Origin: an uncultured Gemmatimonadota bacterium
GTDB taxonomy: Bacteria > Gemmatimonadota > Gemmatimonadetes > Longimicrobiales > Longimicrobiaceae
Direction: 5' to 3'
Length of the DNA stretch: 33,231 bases
Assembly: GCA_902805735.1 (NCBI GenBank)
Contig: CADCTW010000227.1
Location: forward strand, 1-33,231
Position 1 is the first letter of the stretch. Each line of letters starts with the position of its first letter. The position numbers and the translations under genes were made by a program. The notes below the pieces were generated by a model. The model had not been told where the DNA came from and did no database searches. It saw only the letters and a program-made list of their open reading frames with translations. This document shows positions 18,282 through 25,292 of the stretch, in pieces.

Positions 18282-18761
18282 GTGAAGAAGCATCTGTGGA
18301 TGGCCGTGCTCCTGGCCGCCTGCGCCGTACGCCCGGCCGCCGCGCAGGCGGTGGCGCCCACGCACCGGGCCGCCATCGAGGAGCTGTTCGCCGCCATCGG
18401 CGCCGAGCGCGAGATCACGGCCGGGGTGGAAGCCGAGATCCGCGGCGCCGTGTCGCGCCAGCCCGCCATGGCGGAGTACGAAGGGATGATGCTGGCCCAC
18501 GCGCGCCGCTACCTGCGCTGGGCGGACCTCAAGGAAGATTTCATCCGCGTCTACGCGCGCACCTACACGGAGCCGGACGCGCGCCAGCTCGCCGCCTTCT
18601 ACCGCACCCCGCTGGGCCAGAAGACGCTCCGCGTGCAGCCCCAGCTCGGTGCCGAGGTGCGCCGCATCACCCAGGCCCGCCTCCGCCCGCACGCAAAGGA
18701 GCTGAGCGACGCCATCACCGCCCGCGCCCGCGCCCGCCGCCAGGCCCCGCAGCGGCCGTAG
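18282..18761 (+). CDS. DUF2059-family exported protein
   Basis: A 159-residue exported protein of the DUF2059 family (function unknown). The GTG start at 18282 gives VKKHLWMAVLLAACAVRPAA, a typical signal peptide; an ATG at 18300 would cut off its basic part. Cleavage could be by signal peptidase I after AAAQA, or by lipoprotein signal peptidase at LLAAC. The sequence does not decide this. The family pattern is clear in YARTYTEPDARQLAAFYRTP followed by LGQKTLRVQPQL, near residues 87-125. GAGG at 18272-18275 is a plausible ribosome site. The preceding terminator separates it from the LURP-one-like gene, so it needs its own promoter; none was identified. Confidence 0.82.
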   Translation: MKKHLWMAVLLAACAVRPAAAQAVAPTHRAAIEELFAAIGAEREITAGVEAEIRGAVSRQPAMAEYEGMMLAHARRYLRWADLKEDFIRVYARTYTEPDARQLAAFYRTPLGQKTLRVQPQLGAEVRRITQARLRPHAKELSDAITARARARRQAPQRP

Positions 18762-18775
18762 CTCGTTCGTCTTTG

Positions 18776-18802
18776 CTCTGTGCCTCTGTGTCTCCGTGTG
18801 AG
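18776..18802. repeat. Solo arm of family B repeat
   Basis: CTCTGTGCCTCTGTGTCTCC and the following GTGTGAG match the right-hand arm of the family B palindromes. There is no matching left arm nearby, so this copy cannot form the long hairpin. It starts 14 bases after the DUF2059 stop. Confidence 0.9.
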
Positions 18803-18829
18803 ACCGCTGTACCCTAACCGATACCGAGG

Positions 18830-19321
18830 ATGCCCCAGCAGTCCCCCCGCAGGAAGAACGCGCCCATGGCTTTTGGCGTGCTGGCGATTATCGTAGTGAT
18901 CGCGCTGGTCCCCGCGTACTGCCGCAGCAGGGTGGAGCCCGACCAGCGCTACCCCACCGCCGCCGCCGCCCGCGCATCCGCCGACGCGGGCGAGTGGGTG
19001 CCGGCCTTCCTCCCCGCCACCGCCACGGACATCTACGAGCGCCACGGCGAGGGGCGCCGCTTCGTACGCTTCACCGCCGACTCCGCCGCGCTGGTGGCGA
19101 TGACGGGCGGGATGCGGCGGGTGGAGAGCGGCCAGGTGGGGAAGATCCCCCTTCCCACGCCGGGGTGGAGCACCTGGTGGCCCATCAGCCCGCGCACGCT
19201 GCAGGGAGGGCAGGGGAAGCAGATCCACGTCTTCCAGGTGGAAGACCCGCGCGACCACGGCTACCTGGCCATCGACCCGCGCAGCCAGCGCGCCTTCTAC
19301 TGGGCCGTGCCCCGGGAGTAG
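18830..19321 (+). CDS. Membrane-anchored protein of unknown function
   Basis: A 163-residue protein I do not assign to a named family. A basic start (MPQQSPRRKNAP) leads into one hydrophobic segment at ~13-30 (MAFGVLAIIVVIALVPAYC), so the rest should face the periplasm. The soluble part has short motifs such as EWVPAFLPATATDIYERHGE and ends in HGYLAIDPRSQRAFYWAVPRE. The Cys after VPAY does not fit a lipobox. The stop TAG is followed after two bases by the ATG of the TfoX-domain gene, so the two are probably co-transcribed. An ATG at 18866 inside the same frame is an alternative but would remove the basic N-terminus. Confidence 0.75.
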   Translation: MPQQSPRRKNAPMAFGVLAIIVVIALVPAYCRSRVEPDQRYPTAAAARASADAGEWVPAFLPATATDIYERHGEGRRFVRFTADSAALVAMTGGMRRVESGQVGKIPLPTPGWSTWWPISPRTLQGGQGKQIHVFQVEDPRDHGYLAIDPRSQRAFYWAVPRE

Positions 19322-19323
19322 CC

Positions 19324-19659
19324 ATGCCGGTATCCGCGGAGTTCCGGGAGTGGGCCCTGGAGCAACTGGGGCGCGTGGAGCCCGTCACCGCGCGCGCGAT
19401 GTTCGGCGCGGTGGGCATCTATTCCGGCGGACTGTTCTTTGCGCTGATCGACGACGACATCGTGTACCTCAAGGTGGACGACACCAACCGCGCGGATTTC
19501 GAGGCCGCCGGGATGGGCCCGTTCCGCCCGTTCGGCGACGACTCGCAGGTGATGCAGTACTACGAGCTCCCCGCCGAGCTGCTGGAAGAGCCGGACCGTC
19601 TCCGCCCGTGGATGCACAAGGCGCTGGAAGTCGCGCGGCGTAAGCGCCGCAAGCGGTAG
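19324..19659 (+). CDS. TfoX N-terminal domain protein
   Basis: A 111-residue protein consisting of only the TfoX N-terminal domain, a small alpha/beta domain found in the competence regulator TfoX/Sxy and in many stand-alone proteins. Typical features are RAMFGAVGIYSGGLFFALID, then DDIVYLKVDD and the FRPFGDDSQVMQYYELP strand-helix region. The C-terminus is basic (ARRKRRKR). No TfoX C-terminal domain is present, so a competence role should not be assumed. The gene starts two bases after the preceding stop codon. Confidence 0.88.
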   Translation: MPVSAEFREWALEQLGRVEPVTARAMFGAVGIYSGGLFFALIDDDIVYLKVDDTNRADFEAAGMGPFRPFGDDSQVMQYYELPAELLEEPDRLRPWMHKALEVARRKRRKR

Positions 19660-19695
19660 CCCGGCGCGCACGCGAACCCCGGAAGGCCCCGCACC

Positions 19696-20430
19696 ATGCG
19701 CACTCCTCTCGCCGCGCTCGTCCTCCTGCTGTCCGCCGCGCCCGCGCTCCACGCCCAGCGCGCCCCCGCCCGCCCCCTGCCGCAGGGCGACACCTCCGTC
19801 ACCATGGTGGGCGAGCAGGTGCTGGTCACGCACACGGTGGCCCGCACCCGCGACGCCGTGGAGTCCGCCATGCGGCGCGGCGACGGGCTCACGGGGAGCG
19901 CGCGCAGCGAGTTCGACCAGGACCTCCCCCGCCACTACGCCGTCAAGCTGGCCCGGGCGGACACCGCGGTGACGCTGGACGTGGAGCGGCACGGCGGCCG
20001 GCTGCGCATCTCCGGGACGCGTACAGAGACGGTCTCCATCCCCCGCAACGTGCGCTGGGCCGTGGCGGACGTGGGGATGGAGGAGCACCTGATCCCCGCG
20101 CTGCGCACCATCCCGGAGGGGACGCGCGGTCTTCCCGTGGCCGTCTTCCGCCCCTACTCCGGCCGCTGGGACCAGCTGCAGGCATCCGTGTACCTGGTGG
20201 CGGGTGCTACGCTGATCCAGCTCAAGTCCGAGACGGGAGACGCCAGCCGCTTCCTCGTCACGGAAAACGGCGACCTGCTCTACGCCGAGGCCCAGGCCGG
20301 CGGCGCCGAGACGACCTCATCGCGCCGCGTGCCCAGCGCGGGGAGCCGGCGGGACGAGCGGCTGCAGGACCTGCTGGTGCTGGCGCGCATCCAGGCCCCC
20401 TCCGGCGGGCCGGTTCGCGAGGCGCCGTAA
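19696..20430 (+). CDS. Secreted protein of unknown function
   Basis: A 244-residue protein that I do not recognise. MRTPLAALVLLLSAAPALHA is a clear Sec signal peptide with a likely cleavage after ALHA, so it should be periplasmic. The mature part is mostly predicted beta structure (for example SVYLVAGATLIQLKSE and GDASRFLVTENGDLLYAEAQ) and ends in a low-complexity, probably disordered tail. GGAAGG at 19681-19686 lies 9 bases before the ATG. It follows the TfoX-domain gene by 36 bases in the same direction and could be the last gene of that operon. Confidence 0.78.
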   Translation: MRTPLAALVLLLSAAPALHAQRAPARPLPQGDTSVTMVGEQVLVTHTVARTRDAVESAMRRGDGLTGSARSEFDQDLPRHYAVKLARADTAVTLDVERHGGRLRISGTRTETVSIPRNVRWAVADVGMEEHLIPALRTIPEGTRGLPVAVFRPYSGRWDQLQASVYLVAGATLIQLKSETGDASRFLVTENGDLLYAEAQAGGAETTSSRRVPSAGSRRDERLQDLLVLARIQAPSGGPVREAP

Positions 20431-20474
20431 GCACGGAAGCGGACACGGTTTCGCTCCCCACCGCCGGGCCGGCG

Positions 20475-20501
20475 GGGAGCCTCCGTGGCGGAGCGCCTCC
20501 C
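20475..20501 (+). terminator. Possible hairpin terminator
   Basis: GGGAG-C-CTCCG (20475-20485), a TGG loop, and CGGAG-CGC-CTCCC (20489-20501) pair as two 5-bp stems with a small internal loop, 45 bases after the secreted-protein stop. There is no U-run. Confidence 0.35.
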
Positions 20502-20532
20502 GCGCGGCGACAGATGCTGTGCGCGGGGGGCC

Positions 20533-20561
20533 TTGTGGCGGGGGCGGGAGTGCCGTAGTCT
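20533..20561 (+). promoter_or_regulatory. Candidate sigma-70 promoter for HTH-like gene 1
   Basis: TTGTGG (20533-20538), a 17-base spacer containing CGGGAG, then TAGTCT (20556-20561). The paralogous gene at 21804 has the same layout: TTGTGC, 17 bases containing CGGGAG, TAGATT. Confidence 0.5.
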
Positions 20562-20626
20562 TTCCAGTGTAACCGAACTGGAACTGGACAGACCGCACAG
20601 TGGGCGGTCGCACCGGGAGCGGCCTC

Positions 20627-21019
20627 GTGACGCCGCCCCCGAGGGATGCCGCGTCTCTGGACACCCTCCGCGAGGCCGCGCGGCACTTCGTCGACTCCAC
20701 CTCGCTGCGCCAGGCCGCCCGCGACATCGGGATGAGCCCCACCGGGCTGCGGGGCTTCCTGGACGGGGCGGACCCGTACGTGAAGACGGCCCGCAAGCTG
20801 ACCGAGTGGTACGTCCGCGACGCGCAGCGCCAGCAAACCGACCTGACGGCCCAGACGGCCAACGCCGCGCTGGATCTCCTCACCAAGCACCTCCCGGTCG
20901 GCCGGCGCGGCGCGGCCGCGGGCGAGCTGGTGGAGGTGCTCCACCGCCACTGCGCGGACGGCGGCACCCCGCCGCCGCACTGGCTGGCGGAGCTGAGGCG
21001 CTCGGTGGCGTCCGGCTGA
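20627..21019 (+). CDS. Small HTH-like protein, paralogue 1
   Basis: A 130-residue protein, clearly homologous to the product of 21804-22175. The shared block SLRQAARDIGMSPTGLRGFL then DGADPYVKTARKLTEWY looks like a Cro/XRE-like helix-turn-helix (A-x-x-I-G-M-S-x-x-G-L), so DNA binding is plausible but unproven. The C-terminal half is helical and ends in PPPHWLAELRR, matching CPPWLGE in the paralogue. GTG 20627 is preferred because GGGAG at 20615-20619 precedes it and it gives the same N-terminal length as the paralogue (25 versus 23 residues before the shared block). GTG 20600 is the alternative. Its 3' end meets the convergent TPR-like gene across a perfect 32-base palindrome. Confidence 0.72.
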   Translation: MTPPPRDAASLDTLREAARHFVDSTSLRQAARDIGMSPTGLRGFLDGADPYVKTARKLTEWYVRDAQRQQTDLTAQTANAALDLLTKHLPVGRRGAAAGELVEVLHRHCADGGTPPPHWLAELRRSVASG

Positions 21020-21035
21020 ACGGCGGCTCGCACGG

Positions 21036-21067
21036 GAGGCACGGAGATGAGCTCATCTCCGTGCCTC
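21036..21067. terminator. Perfect 32-base palindrome, likely bidirectional terminator (short family B form)
   Basis: GAGGCACGGAGATGAG (21036-21051) is followed without a gap by its exact reverse complement (21052-21067). GAGGCACGGAGA is the inner part of the family B arms. It separates two convergent genes, with TTCTTC after it on the plus strand, a good position for two-way termination. Confidence 0.8.
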
Positions 21068-21071
21068 TTCT

Positions 21072-21617
21072 TCACTCGGAGCCGACCAGCTCCGCCAGCG
21101 ACCGCGCCTGCCCCTCCCAGTCCCCCGCGCGCTCCGCGAGCTGGGCGGCGCGGCGCAGCCAGCTCTCGGCGTCCGCCTCGCGGCCGTGGGCGCGCAGCAG
21201 CCGCCCGGCGGCCCAGGCGTAGCGCCCCTGGTCCGGCCAGGCGCGCGCCGCGGCCTCGGCGAAGGCCAGCCCCGGGCCCACCGCCCCGCTCTCCAGCGCC
21301 CACTCCGTCACGCACAGGCACGCCCACGCCACGCGCTCGCGGTCCGCGCCGGCGGGGTCCGTGAGCTCGCGGGCCAGCACGGCGAGGGGGAGGCGGGCGC
21401 CCGGATCCCACTCCCCCAGCAGAAGCTCCCGCTCCCATTCGGCCAGCTCGCCGGCATCGGAGGCGCCCGCCCCGCCATCCACCCACCCCTGCACGTAGCG
21501 GAGGGTGCGGTCCACGGCCGCGGCGACCGGATCCGGGAGCGCGCGGTGCGGGGCTGCGGCGGGCCCGGCGGCGAGCGGTGGCTCCTCCGGGGCTCTGGAT
21601 GCGCGCGCTGGGTCCAT
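21072..21617 (-). CDS. Helical (TPR-like) protein of unknown function
   Basis: A 181-residue, Ala/Arg/Leu-rich protein. Residues ~110-175 have the spacing of TPR-like helical pairs (GPGLAFAEAAARAWPDQGRY, then WAAGRLLRAHGREADAESWL). The first ~40 residues are Ala/Pro-rich and probably disordered. The ATG at 21617 has AGGGG five bases upstream; the frame stays open much further but that extension overlaps HTH-like gene 2 in antisense. A good promoter (21656-21684) lies just upstream. It is divergent from HTH-like gene 2 and convergent with HTH-like gene 1. I recall similar proteins in Longimicrobium genomes, but no function is known to me. Confidence 0.7.
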   Translation of the reverse strand: MDPARASRAPEEPPLAAGPAAAPHRALPDPVAAAVDRTLRYVQGWVDGGAGASDAGELAEWERELLLGEWDPGARLPLAVLARELTDPAGADRERVAWACLCVTEWALESGAVGPGLAFAEAAARAWPDQGRYAWAAGRLLRAHGREADAESWLRRAAQLAERAGDWEGQARSLAELVGSE

Positions 21618-21655
21618 GGGATCCCCTGGTCTGGAGTGGTTTGCTATGTAGGCGC

Positions 21656-21684
21656 ATTCTATGTGCTTTAGTCGGGCACGTCTA
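21656..21684 (-). promoter_or_regulatory. Candidate sigma-70 promoter for the TPR-like gene
   Basis: On the minus strand, TAGACG (21684-21679) and TAGAAT (21661-21656) are 17 bases apart, matching four and five of six consensus bases. The start would be near 21649, giving a leader of about 32 bases. Confidence 0.6.
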
Positions 21685-21720
21685 CCGCGATTTCGGAGCG
21701 CCCCACATGCGCCAGCGGCC

Positions 21721-21745
21721 GCACCACAAAACAGGTTGTGCGTGC
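21721..21745. promoter_or_regulatory. Possible operator (imperfect inverted repeat)
   Basis: GCACCACAA and TTGTGCGTGC form an inverted repeat with a one-base bulge around AACAGG. It covers the -35 box of the promoter for HTH-like gene 2 and lies in the shared control region of two divergent genes, so an autoregulatory site is possible. Confidence 0.3.
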
Positions 21746-21764
21746 GGGAGTTACCGGCTAGATT
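21736..21764 (+). promoter_or_regulatory. Candidate sigma-70 promoter for HTH-like gene 2
   Basis: TTGTGC (21736-21741), 17 bases including CGGGAG, TAGATT (21759-21764). The predicted start near 21771 leaves a leader of about 33 bases before the ATG at 21804. Confidence 0.55.
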
Positions 21765-21803
21765 GCGGCGTCCATTCCGTCCACCTCCGTCCGGGATAGC
21801 GCC

Positions 21804-22175
21804 ATGGATGAATCGCTCACCGCCTCGATCGACCGTCTCCGTGAAAACGTCGCGATCCGGGTGCACGCCACCTCGCTGCGGGCCGTGGCGCGCCAGGTCG
21901 GGATGAGTCCCTCGGGGCTGGAGAAGTTCATCGCGGGCGGCACGCCCTACTCCAACACCCGCCGCAAGCTGGTGGAGTGGTGGTACCGCGAGGGCACCCA
22001 GTCCCACCTGGACCTTTCGGCCGATGGCGTGGCGGTGGCGCTGGGCACGCTGGTACGCGACCTCCCGCCCGACCGCCGCGAGCGCACCCTGCGCGAGCTG
22101 ATGGGAACTCTGCGCGAGCTGTACGCCGCCCAGGGAGACGCGTGCCCGCCGTGGCTAGGGGAGCGGGCGGGGTAG
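21804..22175 (+). CDS. Small HTH-like protein, paralogue 2
   Basis: A 123-residue protein homologous to the product of 20627-21019. The matching block is SLRAVARQVGMSPSGLEKFI and AGGTPYSNTRRKLVEWWYRE, again an HTH-like segment followed by a conserved Arg-Lys-Leu helix. The C-terminal half (LVRDLPPDRRERTLRELMGT) is helical and ends in CPPWLGERAG. No signal peptide or enzymatic motif is seen. The ribosome site is weak (GGGA at 21794-21797). It is divergent from the TPR-like gene across 186 bases. A sequence-specific regulator is the likeliest role, by fold resemblance only. Confidence 0.75.
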   Translation: MDESLTASIDRLRENVAIRVHATSLRAVARQVGMSPSGLEKFIAGGTPYSNTRRKLVEWWYREGTQSHLDLSADGVAVALGTLVRDLPPDRRERTLRELMGTLRELYAAQGDACPPWLGERAG

Positions 22176-22277
22176 GGGCCCTCACCCGGCAGCTTACAGC
22201 TGCCACCCTCTCCCACAAACAGCCGTGGGAGAGGGGACTACTTCGATGGCGTCGAGCAGGGGTGGTGCGCGCTGACA
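22176..22277. repeat. Family A relative with a different core
   Basis: Starts GGGGCCCTCACCCGGCAGC, contains CCCTCTCCCAC and GTGGGAGAGGGG as a stem, then ACTACTTCGATGGCGTCGAG. It shares the GGCCCTCACC terminus and the CTCTCCC stem with family A but has a different internal sequence. It directly abuts the full element at 22278. Confidence 0.7.
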
Positions 22278-22457
22278 GGCCCTCACCCCCCGGCCCCCTC
22301 TCCCGATAACGGGAGAGGGGGCGATTTCCATGCATCCACGGATGGCTGAGGGGTTGGCGGAGCCGCAGTTCAAATGAAACCCGAGGTGCCGGCCGACACA
22401 GCAGATGCGCCCCCCTCTCCCGTTATCGGGAGAGCGGGGGTCGGGGGGGTGAGGGCC
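22278..22457. repeat. Family A element, copy 1 (~180 bp, MITE-like)
   Basis: The ends are inverted repeats: GGCCCTCACCCCCCGG with CTCTCCCGATAACGGGAGAG on the left, and CTCTCCCGTTATCGGGAGAG with GGGGGGGTGAGGGCC on the right. They enclose a core of about 90 bp (22321-22411). Copy 2 at 26554-26730 is in the opposite orientation, with about 4 differences in the core. No gene is seen in 22176-22572 apart from these repeats and a short C-rich leader with a trace of the family D motif. Confidence 0.92.
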
Positions 22458-22572
22458 TCCGTCAGCACGCACCGCCCCGTCCCATTCCCCGCTCCCCGTT
22501 CTCGCGTCCGTACGCCGCGCGTGTTACCTTCCCCCCTCACCTCACGGAGCCCCTAGACCGAGCTGCGCAACG

Positions 22573-23685
22573 ATGGCCGAAGCAACCCTGCACCGCACCC
22601 CGCTGTACGCGGAGCACGTCGCCCTCAACGCCAAGATCGTCCCCTTCGCGGGGTACGAGATGCCCGTTCAGTACCCGGCCGGGATCACCGCGGAGCACCA
22701 GGCGGTGAGGACCGCGGCGGGGCTCTTCGACGTGTCGCACATGGGCGAGTTCGAGGTGCGCGGCGAGCGCGCGCTGGAGTTCGTGCAGTACGTCACCACC
22801 AACGACGCGTCCAAAATCGAGGTGGGGCAGGCGCAGTACTCCACCTTCTGCAACGAAGAGGGGAAGCTGCTGGACGACCTCCTCGTCTACCGCTTCCCCG
22901 GGCACTACATGCTCGTGGTGAACGGCTCCAACCGCGAAAAGGACTGGGCGTGGGTGTCGCGGTTCGCGGAGCAGTTCGGGGTGGAGCTGCGCGACCGCAC
23001 GGACGACATCGCGCTCATGGCGCTGCAGGGTCCCCGCGCGCAGGAGATCCTCGCCCGGCTCACGTCGGACGACCTGGACTCCATCCGCTACTACCGCTTC
23101 GCCGAAGGGACGGTGGACGGCGTCCCCGCCATCATCTCGCGCACGGGGTACACGGGGGAAGACGGCTTCGAGCTGTACGTGGAGGCCGGCCACGCCGCGC
23201 GGCTCTGGCGGCGCCTGCTGGAGGCGGGGGCCGAGGACGGCCTTCTCCCCGCGGGGCTGGGGTGCCGCGACTCGCTGCGGCTGGAGATGGGGTACGCGCT
23301 GTATGGCAACGACCTGGACGAGGACCGCACGCCGCTGGAGGCCGGGCTGGCCTGGGTCACCAAGCTGGACAAGGGCGACTTCGTGGGACGCGACGCGCTG
23401 CGCCGCCAGAAGGAGGAAGGGGTTAGGGTGCGCCTCGCCGGCTTCAAGCTCCGCGAGCGCGGCTTCCCGCGGCACGGCTACCCGGTGGAGTTCGCCGGGG
23501 AGCGCACCGGAGAGGTCACCAGCGGCACCATGAGCCCCACGCTGGGCTACGGGGTCGGGCTGGCGTACGTGCCGGTGGAGGCCGCCAAGCCGGGAACGGA
23601 GATCGGGATCGTGATCCGCGACAAGGCCGTGCCGGCGGAGGTGGTGCGCCCGCCCTTCCACACCGGGGGTACGGTCCGCTCGTGA
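22573..23685 (+). CDS. gcvT: Glycine cleavage system T protein (aminomethyltransferase)
   Basis: GcvT takes the aminomethyl group from the lipoylated H protein, releasing ammonia and making 5,10-methylene-tetrahydrofolate. The product has 370 residues, the standard length. It shows the family blocks FAGYEMPVQYPAGITAEHQA, FDVSHMGEFEVRG, LLDDLLVYR, NGSNREKDWAW, ALQGPRAQEIL, SRTGYTGEDGFELY, GLGCRDSLRLEMGY (substrate and folate region) and EVTSGTMSPTLGYGVGLAYV. The ATG at 22573 fits the family start. No gcvH or gcvP is in the window, and the upstream gap is occupied by repeats with no recognisable glycine riboswitch. The next gene starts 24 bases after the stop in the same direction. Confidence 0.96.
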   Translation: MAEATLHRTPLYAEHVALNAKIVPFAGYEMPVQYPAGITAEHQAVRTAAGLFDVSHMGEFEVRGERALEFVQYVTTNDASKIEVGQAQYSTFCNEEGKLLDDLLVYRFPGHYMLVVNGSNREKDWAWVSRFAEQFGVELRDRTDDIALMALQGPRAQEILARLTSDDLDSIRYYRFAEGTVDGVPAIISRTGYTGEDGFELYVEAGHAARLWRRLLEAGAEDGLLPAGLGCRDSLRLEMGYALYGNDLDEDRTPLEAGLAWVTKLDKGDFVGRDALRRQKEEGVRVRLAGFKLRERGFPRHGYPVEFAGERTGEVTSGTMSPTLGYGVGLAYVPVEAAKPGTEIGIVIRDKAVPAEVVRPPFHTGGTVRS

Positions 23686-23709
23686 CGCACGCACGCCACG
23701 GGTGAGCCG

Positions 23710-25287
23710 GTGCCCGAAGCGGTCCTGATCACCACGGAAGACCTGGAGCCCGCCGTCCGGCTGCGCGCCGCCTTTGAGGAGGCGGGGGTGCGCACCGAGC
23801 TGCTGGCCTCGGGCGAATCGCTCGCCGACGCCGTCGGCGAGCCGGTTCTGCTCGTCATCACGGGCGGGCTGCGGGAGCGGCGCGCCCGTTCGCTTATCCG
23901 CCAGGCGCACGACCGGGGGCGCCTCCCCGTGATCGGCCTCACCGAACCCACGGAGCCGGCGGGGCGCCAGGGGTGCCGCGAGATGGGGCTGCACGAGTGC
24001 TTCCCCAAGCCGGTGGACCCGGAAGAGGTGGCACTGGTGGGGCGGCGGCTGATCCAGCGCGAGGAGCTGCGCGAGATCATTGGCATCGTGGGCGAGACGG
24101 AGCAGATGGAGGAGGTGCTGGAGCGCATCGTCCAGATCGCCCCCGTCAACTCCACCGTTCTGGTGCTGGGGGAGAGCGGCACGGGGAAGGAGCTGGTGGC
24201 GCGCGGGATCCACGCGCTATCGCCGCGGCGGCACCGGCCGTTCATCGCCGTCAACGTGGCCGCGCTCACCGAGACGCTGCTGGAAAGCGAGCTGTTCGGG
24301 CACGAGAAGGGCGCGTTCACCGGCGCGTCCGCGCTGCGCAAGGGGTTGTTCGAGCTGGCCAACAGCGGCACCATCTTCCTGGACGAGATGGGGGAGATGC
24401 CGCAGGCCACGCAGACCAAGCTGCTGCGCGTGCTGGAGGAGCGGGAGTTCCGCCGCGTGGGCGGCGAGGAGTCCATCCGGGTGGACGTGCGCGTGGTGGC
24501 GGCCACCAATCGCGACCTTCGCGACCAGGTGCTGCGCGGCGAGTTCCGGCGCGACCTCTACCACCGCCTCAACGTCCTGCGCATCGACCTCCCGCCCCTG
24601 CGCGAGCGCAGGGCGGACATCCCGCGGCTGATCGATCGTTTCATCCGCGAGTTCAGCGCGCAGCACGACCGGCCCTTCGTGGGGATCGATCCGGAGGCGC
24701 TGCGGCTGCTGGTGGAGTACGAGTGGCCTGGGAACGTGCGCGAGCTGCGCAACCTGGTGGAGAGCATGGTGGTGCTGGCGCCGGGCCGCGTGATCCGCCC
24801 GGAAGACATCCCGCCGGAGGTGCGCAACCGGCGCGGCGGCTCCTTCCTCCCCGTGCTCGCGCCGCGCCCCGTGGCGCAGCAGGCCCCCGCGGGCGACTCC
24901 GGACCCTCGCCGGAGCTGGAGTTCGTGCTGCGCACGCTGTACGACCTGCGCATGAACCTGGAGGAGCTGCGGCGCGACGTGGAGGAGATCCGCGCGCGCG
25001 ACCGGGTGCCGGTGGCGCTCCCGGCGGCCACGGGGTACACGCCGTATGGCCAGCCGGTGATCCCGCTGGGCGCTCCCATCGTGCCGCCCGCGCCCGAGCC
25101 GGAAGAGGAGGAGCGCGGGGTCGTCGTCTTCCGCCCCGGCATGACGCTGGCCGACCTGGAGCGCGAGGCGATCACGGTGGCCCTGCGCGAGGCCCGCGGC
25201 AACCGCCGCCGCGCCGCGGAGATGCTGGGGATGGGCGAGCGCACGCTCTACCGCAAGCTGAAAGAGTACGACCTGGAGCCGGATTGA
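23710..25287 (+). CDS. Sigma-54-dependent transcriptional activator with degenerate receiver domain
   Basis: A 525-residue NtrC-class protein. Residues 1-115 resemble a receiver domain, but the phospho-acceptor position reads VLLVITGGL (Thr51, no Asp); the partner Thr78 and Lys100 are kept (IGLTEP, FPKPVD). The central AAA+ domain (~124-350) has Walker A GESGTGKE (154-161), the sigma-54 contact loop GAFTGA (201-206), Walker B TIFLDE (221-226) and WPGNVRELRNL (339-349). A Pro-rich linker with a possible coiled coil follows (LYDLRMNLEELRRDVEEIRA). The Fis-type HTH is GNRRRAAEMLGMGERTLYRK near the end. The start is GTG 23710, and the region just before it is a poor ribosome site. With no Asp, activity is probably set by binding partner or level rather than phosphorylation. 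Its targets are unknown. Confidence 0.92.
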   Translation: MPEAVLITTEDLEPAVRLRAAFEEAGVRTELLASGESLADAVGEPVLLVITGGLRERRARSLIRQAHDRGRLPVIGLTEPTEPAGRQGCREMGLHECFPKPVDPEEVALVGRRLIQREELREIIGIVGETEQMEEVLERIVQIAPVNSTVLVLGESGTGKELVARGIHALSPRRHRPFIAVNVAALTETLLESELFGHEKGAFTGASALRKGLFELANSGTIFLDEMGEMPQATQTKLLRVLEEREFRRVGGEESIRVDVRVVAATNRDLRDQVLRGEFRRDLYHRLNVLRIDLPPLRERRADIPRLIDRFIREFSAQHDRPFVGIDPEALRLLVEYEWPGNVRELRNLVESMVVLAPGRVIRPEDIPPEVRNRRGGSFLPVLAPRPVAQQAPAGDSGPSPELEFVLRTLYDLRMNLEELRRDVEEIRARDRVPVALPAATGYTPYGQPVIPLGAPIVPPAPEPEEEERGVVVFRPGMTLADLEREAITVALREARGNRRRAAEMLGMGERTLYRKLKEYDLEPD

Positions 25288-25292
25288 ACTGA

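Noticed and set aside
18830..19321. Lipoprotein call based on Cys near residue 31
   Set aside because: The residues before Cys (VPAY) do not form a lipobox.
19324..19659. Competence regulator TfoX/Sxy
   Set aside because: Only the N-terminal domain is present; stand-alone copies are common and have no shown competence role.
22194..22472. Conserved small protein encoded by the family A element
   Set aside because: Differences between the two copies are all amino-acid-changing and the frame has no ribosome site.
22458..22572. Glycine riboswitch upstream of gcvT
   Set aside because: The leader is short, C-rich and lacks the paired aptamer core.
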